NCBI GenBank assembly: GCA_963743875.1
Contig: CAVURM010000001.1
Span: forward strand, 434,001-498,000
Length of the DNA: 64,000 bases
DNA from: RHKX01 sp963743875
Lineage (GTDB): Bacteria > Actinomycetota > Thermoleophilia > Solirubrobacterales > 70-9
Reading direction: 5' to 3'
Shown here piece after piece: positions 60,954 to 64,000 of this stretch. How positions within the stretch are numbered: position 1 is the stretch's first letter; the number at the start of each line of letters is the position of its first letter. The notes under the pieces were generated by a model, which saw nothing but the letters and a program-made list of their open reading frames with translations, did not search any database and was not told where the DNA came from. Made by a program: the position numbers and the translations under genes.

Positions 60954-60982
60954 GTTGAACCTTTCATGTGAACGTACTAACG

Positions 60983-60992
60983 CGATATATCG
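60983..60992. promoter_or_regulatory. Palindrome upstream of padR (candidate autoregulatory operator)
   Basis: CGATATATCG, a perfect AT-cored 10-bp palindrome in otherwise GC-rich DNA, 30 nt before the PadR ATG. PadR proteins often bind such TATA-cored dyads at their own promoter. Confidence 0.5.
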
Positions 60993-61023
60993 TAAAGGTT
61001 CGTCCCTATTTGTCAACCCGCCA

Positions 61024-61716
61024 CTACTCGCGCGCCCCGAATCGTCGGCGACGCGACGCGTATTCAGCCAGCGCGGCTTCGAGGTCCCCGCGGTCGAAGT
61101 CCGGCCACAGGCAATCGCTGAACAGCAACTCCGAGTAGGCGCTCTGCCAGAGCAGGAAGTTGGATAGGCGCTGCTCACCGCTCGTCCTGATGACCAGCTC
61201 CGGATCGCTCATCTCAGGGGCGTAGAGGAGGTTGGCGAACGCCTCCTCCCCGCCCCCTTCGTACCGCTCGGCGGCATCGAGGATCTCGGCCCGGCCGCCG
61301 TAGTTGAAGGCGACGAATAGGGTCATTCTGGTGTTGTCGCCGGTCTCCGATTCGGCCCACGCCATCTTTGCCAGCAGGCGAGCGGAGACGCCGCGGCGGC
61401 TACCGACGAATCGCATCCGGACCCCCTCCTCGTCCAGCTCGGGAGTCTCGGTGAGGATCAGTTCCGCGAACATCTCCATCAGGCCGGCGACCTCGTCCTC
61501 CGGACGGGACCAGTTCTCGGTCGAGAATGCGTAGACGGTCAGTTCGGCGATGCCGAGTGCGACCGCATCCTTGACCGTCTGCTTCATCGCCTTGGCGCCG
61601 CGGCGATGACCCTCGAGCACCGGCAGGCCGCGATCGGTCGCCCAGCGCCCGTTGCCGTCCATGATGATCGCGACGCAGGTTGCGCGTGCGCCGCCGGGAG
61701 GCTCCGGACCAACCAT
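61024..61716 (-). CDS. uppS: Isoprenyl transferase (undecaprenyl diphosphate synthase)
   Basis: 230 residues of the cis-prenyltransferase family. The catalytic Asp is D20 in IIMDGNGRWA, with GHRRGAKAM, LTVYAFSTENW and the C-terminal RTSGEQRLSNFLLWQSAYSE signature. It makes undecaprenyl diphosphate, the lipid carrier for wall precursors; its product feeds lipid II, the substrate of MurT/GatD in this window. It follows frr with no gap. ATG at 61716. Confidence 0.96.
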   Translation of the reverse strand: MVGPEPPGGARATCVAIIMDGNGRWATDRGLPVLEGHRRGAKAMKQTVKDAVALGIAELTVYAFSTENWSRPEDEVAGLMEMFAELILTETPELDEEGVRMRFVGSRRGVSARLLAKMAWAESETGDNTRMTLFVAFNYGGRAEILDAAERYEGGGEEAFANLLYAPEMSDPELVIRTSGEQRLSNFLLWQSAYSELLFSDCLWPDFDRGDLEAALAEYASRRRRFGARE

Positions 61717-62283
61717 CTAGACGGTCAGGATCTCCTCTTCCTTGCCCTTCAGCAGGGCATCGATATCTCCCACCGACTTGTCGGTCAGCTTCTGCAGGTC
61801 GGCCTCGGCACGGCGCTCGTCGTCCTCGCCGACGTCGCCGTCCTTCTTCATCTCGCGCATGTCGCTAATCACGTCGCGGCGGACGTTGCGGATCGCGATC
61901 CGGCCTTCCTCGGCAACTCCGTGGATCACCTTGACCATGTCGCGGCGGCGCTCCTCGGTCATCTCCGGGATCTGCAACCTGACGACGTTGCCGTCGTTGT
62001 TGGGGGTCAGCCCGACGTCGGATTCGTTGATCGCCTTCTCGATCGCACCCAGAGCACCCTTGTCGTAGGGGGTGACCGTGAGCAAGCGCGCATCGGCGGC
62101 AGCGATGTTCGACAACTGGTTGAGCGGGGTGTCCGTTCCGTAGTAGTCGACGACGATCCGATCCAGCAGGTGCGGTGATGCCCGGCCGGTGCGAACCGTC
62201 GCAAGCTCGTTCCGCGTGGAGTCGACGGACTTCTCCATCCGCTCGCCGGCGTCGCTGAGCAACTCGTCGATTAGCTCGTTCAA
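61717..62283 (-). CDS. frr: Ribosome recycling factor
   Basis: 188 residues, complete. The three-helix bundle includes SVDSTRNELATVRTGRASPHLLD and VRLQIPEMTEERRRDMVKVIH, and NVRRDVISDMREMKKDGDVGED in the second long helix. With EF-G it splits post-termination ribosomes. It overlaps pyrH by 4 nt and abuts uppS. Confidence 0.97.
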   Translation of the reverse strand: MNELIDELLSDAGERMEKSVDSTRNELATVRTGRASPHLLDRIVVDYYGTDTPLNQLSNIAAADARLLTVTPYDKGALGAIEKAINESDVGLTPNNDGNVVRLQIPEMTEERRRDMVKVIHGVAEEGRIAIRNVRRDVISDMREMKKDGDVGEDDERRAEADLQKLTDKSVGDIDALLKGKEEEILTV

Positions 62284-63035
62284 GACGCGCTCTCCTCTTG
62301 CTGGGATGAGACCAGGGTGCCCACTCGCTCTCCGCGGACGATCCTATCTATGTTCGATTCGTCCGCCATGTTGAAGACGTAGATCGGCAGGTCGTTGTCC
62401 ATGCAGAGCGAGAGCGCCGTCGAATCCATCACCCTGAGTTCCCGCTCGATCGCCTGTCGGTGGGTGATCCGGGGAAGGAACTTGGCTTCCGGCACCTCAG
62501 CGGGATCGGCGTCGTAGACGCCCTCGACCCCGTGCTTCGCCATCAGGATGACCTCGGCGTGGATCTCGAGCGCCCTCAGCGAGGCCGCGGTGTCGGTGGT
62601 GAAGAACGGGTTTCCGGTTCCGGCCGCGAAGATCACGACCCGGCCCTTCTCGAGGTGGCGCATCGCGCGCCGGCGGATGTAGGGCTCGGCAACCTCCTTG
62701 ACCTCGATCGCCGACATCACCCGGGTATGGGTTCCCTGCTTCTCGAGCGCGTCCTGAAGGGTGAGCGCATTGAGGACCGTCGCCAGCATTCCCATGTAGT
62801 CGGCGGTGGCGCGATCCATCCCGGCGGCGGCACCCTGCAGGCCGCGATAGATGTTGCCCGCCCCGACCACGATTGCGATCTCGATTCCCGTCTCGCGAAC
62901 CTCGGAGACCTGAGTGGCGATCCGCTGGATTCGGTCGTGATCGGTCCCGTAATCGAGGTCGCCCATCAGGGCCTCGCCCGAGAGCTTCAACATCACCCGG
63001 TCGAAGACCCTGCCGGATCCGTTCTCCGATCCCAT
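62280..63035 (-). CDS. pyrH: UMP kinase
   Basis: 251 residues of the bacterial hexameric UMP kinase. FDRVMLKLSGEALMG opens the fold; AIVVGAGNIYRG, the GMDRATADYMGMLATVLNALTLQD region, and FAAGTGNPFFTTDTAA follow. It converts UMP to UDP with ATP. Typical order tsf-pyrH-frr; the gap to tsf is 29 nt and the stop overlaps frr by 4 nt. ATG 63035 adds a short polar N-terminus before the conserved region. Confidence 0.97.
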   Translation of the reverse strand: MGSENGSGRVFDRVMLKLSGEALMGDLDYGTDHDRIQRIATQVSEVRETGIEIAIVVGAGNIYRGLQGAAAGMDRATADYMGMLATVLNALTLQDALEKQGTHTRVMSAIEVKEVAEPYIRRRAMRHLEKGRVVIFAAGTGNPFFTTDTAASLRALEIHAEVILMAKHGVEGVYDADPAEVPEAKFLPRITHRQAIERELRVMDSTALSLCMDNDLPIYVFNMADESNIDRIVRGERVGTLVSSQQEESAS

Positions 63036-63064
63036 GCGAGCCGACCCGTCCCCACCCGCGGGGA

Positions 63065-63682
63065 CTAGGCCTCTGCTCCGACTTCGAAACGGGCGAAGCG
63101 GGCGATCCTGATGTTCTCGCCGGTCTTCGCGGAGGCTTCCTCACGGAGTTGCTCGATCGTCTTACCGTCATGCTTGTCGGCATTGACGTGAGGCTGGTCG
63201 AGTAGCGCGATCTCCTTGCGCCACTTCGCGAGCTGTCCCTCGACGATCCGCTCGCGGACGTTCTCGGGCTTGCCCTCTTCGGCGGCCTTCTGCTCGAAAA
63301 CGGTGCGCTCGGCGGCTTCCTCGTCCGCCGAGACCTCGTCGGCCGACACGTAGCGAGGCGCCGAGGCTGCGATGTGCAGGGCGATCTCGTTGGCGAACGC
63401 CTTGAAGTCGTCGTTTCGGGCAACGAAGTCGGTCTCGCATTGGATCTCGACGAGAACGCCGATCCGGCCGGTCGCATGGACGTAGGAGCTGACGATTCCC
63501 TCGCTGGTCGAGCGGCCGCTCCGCTTGGCTGCCGATGCCTGCCCCTTGACGCGCAGGACCTCGATCGCCCTTTCCAGATCGCCGCCGGCCTCGGTCAGCG
63601 CCGCCTTGCAATCCATCATCGCGGCACCGGTGCGCTCGCGCAGCGCCTTCACGTCCGCTGCCTTGATCTCGACCGCGCTCAC
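63065..63682 (-). CDS. tsf: Translation elongation factor Ts
   Basis: 205 residues, the short EF-Ts form. The N-terminal UBA-like domain has VKALRERTGAAMMDCKAALTEAGGD and the core has the TDFVARND motif. The rest is the C-terminal dimer region with KAAEEGKPENVRERIVEGQL. It recharges EF-Tu with GTP. GTG 63682 would overlap the stop of the ancestral rpsB frame by 4 nt, but the present rpsB frame ends 115 nt earlier because of a 19-bp duplication. Confidence 0.97.
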   Translation of the reverse strand: MSAVEIKAADVKALRERTGAAMMDCKAALTEAGGDLERAIEVLRVKGQASAAKRSGRSTSEGIVSSYVHATGRIGVLVEIQCETDFVARNDDFKAFANEIALHIAASAPRYVSADEVSADEEAAERTVFEQKAAEEGKPENVRERIVEGQLAKWRKEIALLDQPHVNADKHDGKTIEQLREEASAKTGENIRIARFARFEVGAEA

Positions 63683-63796
63683 TTGGCCCCGCCCTCGGCC
63701 GCGCCGCTTGCCGCGGGCACCTCAGTCGCCTCCTCGGCGGCCTCGGCGGGCGGATCCTCGGCCTTTGCCTCCGCCGTGGGCGAGGGCTCGGCATCC
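63679..63796 (-). other. Stranded former rpsB tail
   Basis: This stretch retains an acidic coding-like frame (AEDPPAEAAEEATEVPAASG and neighbours) that ends GGAK-stop exactly at the tsf start. It is now out of frame with rpsB and has no start codon of its own, so it is best seen as the disconnected end of rpsB. Confidence 0.7.
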
Positions 63797-63829
63797 TCAA
63801 CCGGCTTGGGCTTCCTCAACCGGCTTGGG
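63792..63829 (-). repeat. 19-bp tandem duplication in the rpsB 3' region
   Basis: Two adjacent 19-nt units, CCCAAGCCGGTTGAGGAAG and CCCAAGCCGGTTGAGGATG on the minus strand (63829-63811 and 63810-63792), 18 of 19 identical. The length is not a multiple of three, so the copy shifts the reading frame and brings in a TGA. Confidence 0.9.
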
Positions 63830-64000
63830 TTCGGACTTGGGTTCGGACGCCTCCGGCTTTGGCGCCGAGGGCGCGGGATCGGGCTTGGCCTGCTTCGGCT
63901 TCGCCTCCCTGACCTCACCGGACTTCGGCGGTACCTGGGCGCCGCTCGCCTTGGTCTGCTCCTCGTTGGCCAGCCGAGCGGCGGTCTCGGCCTCGGCCTT
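63797..64000 (-). CDS. rpsB: 30S ribosomal protein S2, 3' end only, tail truncated by frameshift
   Basis: 68 codons of the low-complexity C-terminal extension; the S2 core is beyond the window. The assignment rests on position upstream of tsf and the Ala/Glu/Lys/Pro-rich tail (TAARLANEEQTKASG, then repeated KPE and EPK units) typical of actinobacterial S2. The frame ends at TGA 63799-63797 inside a 19-bp duplication. Without the extra 19 bp it would continue for about 40 more acidic residues (VEDAEPSPTAEAKAE onward) and stop at 63679, overlapping tsf by 4 nt. Real or sequencing artefact cannot be decided here. Confidence 0.75.
   Translation of the reverse strand, partial: KAEAETAARLANEEQTKASGAQVPPKSGEVREAKPKQAKPDPAPSAPKPEASEPKSEPKPVEEAQAG

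Noticed and set aside
63679..63918. 79-codon ORF before tsf as a separate gene
   Set aside because: Its first half is an out-of-frame reading of rpsB and its second half is the displaced rpsB tail.
1..64000. CRISPR array, tRNA or rRNA genes, insertion sequences, prophage or defence system
   Set aside because: Looked for direct repeat-spacer patterns, tRNA cloverleaf ends, transposase and nuclease motifs; none seen.

Overview
The window is a GC-rich bacterial chromosome segment with a dense set of housekeeping genes. Gene content points to a Gram-positive actinobacterium, probably a deep-branching class such as Thermoleophilia (Solirubrobacterales or Gaiellales). The grounds are MurT/GatD peptidoglycan amidation, RNase J together with RNase Y, DapL-type lysine synthesis, actinobacterial-type PadR, WS/DGAT and delta-60 repeat proteins, a 6C-like small RNA, and many leaderless starts. 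The lineage is an inference from gene families, not from a marker search. I saw no rRNA, tRNA, transposase, phage, defence island or CRISPR array.

Left part (1-24 kb), mixed orientation and accessory-like: a partial dinB; ccdA with a thioredoxin-TPR protein; an AlgH protein; a divergent sulfatase pair; a WS/DGAT acyltransferase; beta-carbonic anhydrase; a flavin reductase and an alpha/beta hydrolase that are both frameshifted; a peroxiredoxin and cyclophilin pair; then a plus-strand run of methyltransferase, lipid kinase, murT, methyltransferase and gatD. Next come dut-hflX, a hydrolase-cyclase fusion, dapL, an SDR and dapF.

Middle and right parts (24-64 kb), almost all on the minus strand: clpP(+), miaA, miaB, a cytochrome c, rny, recX, recA, an epoxide hydrolase(+), cinA, a rodZ-like gene, ftsK, a two-component system(+), rnj, dapA, an amidase, dapB, a delta-60 protein(+), an M16 peptidase, pnp, a thiol protein, a peroxiredoxin, rpsO, ribF, truB, nrnA, rbfA, infB, nusA, rimP, dtd, a TPR protein, cdsA, padR, uppS, frr, pyrH, tsf and the 3' end of rpsB. 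This is close to the rpsB-to-recA/rny order known from Bacillus, with a few insertions and losses.

The genes fall into working groups. Ribosome and translation: rpsB, tsf, frr, rimP, infB, rbfA, rpsO, miaA/B, truB, dtd, hflX. RNA turnover: pnp, rnj, rny, nrnA. Cell envelope: uppS, cdsA, murT, gatD and a complete dapA-dapB-dapL-dapF route to meso-diaminopimelate. DNA repair and chromosome: recA, recX, dinB, ftsK.

The most notable observations are non-coding or structural: a dispersed hairpin-plus-box intergenic element; a terminator lying between a strong promoter and rimP-nusA; a 19-bp tandem duplication that frameshifts the rpsB tail; a DapF whose two catalytic cysteines are both serine; a zinc-finger-like insert and acidic tail on NusA; a methyltransferase set between murT and gatD; and a start-less Cys-repeat reading frame directly after gatD. 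Four separate frameshifts could be real or could be sequence errors.
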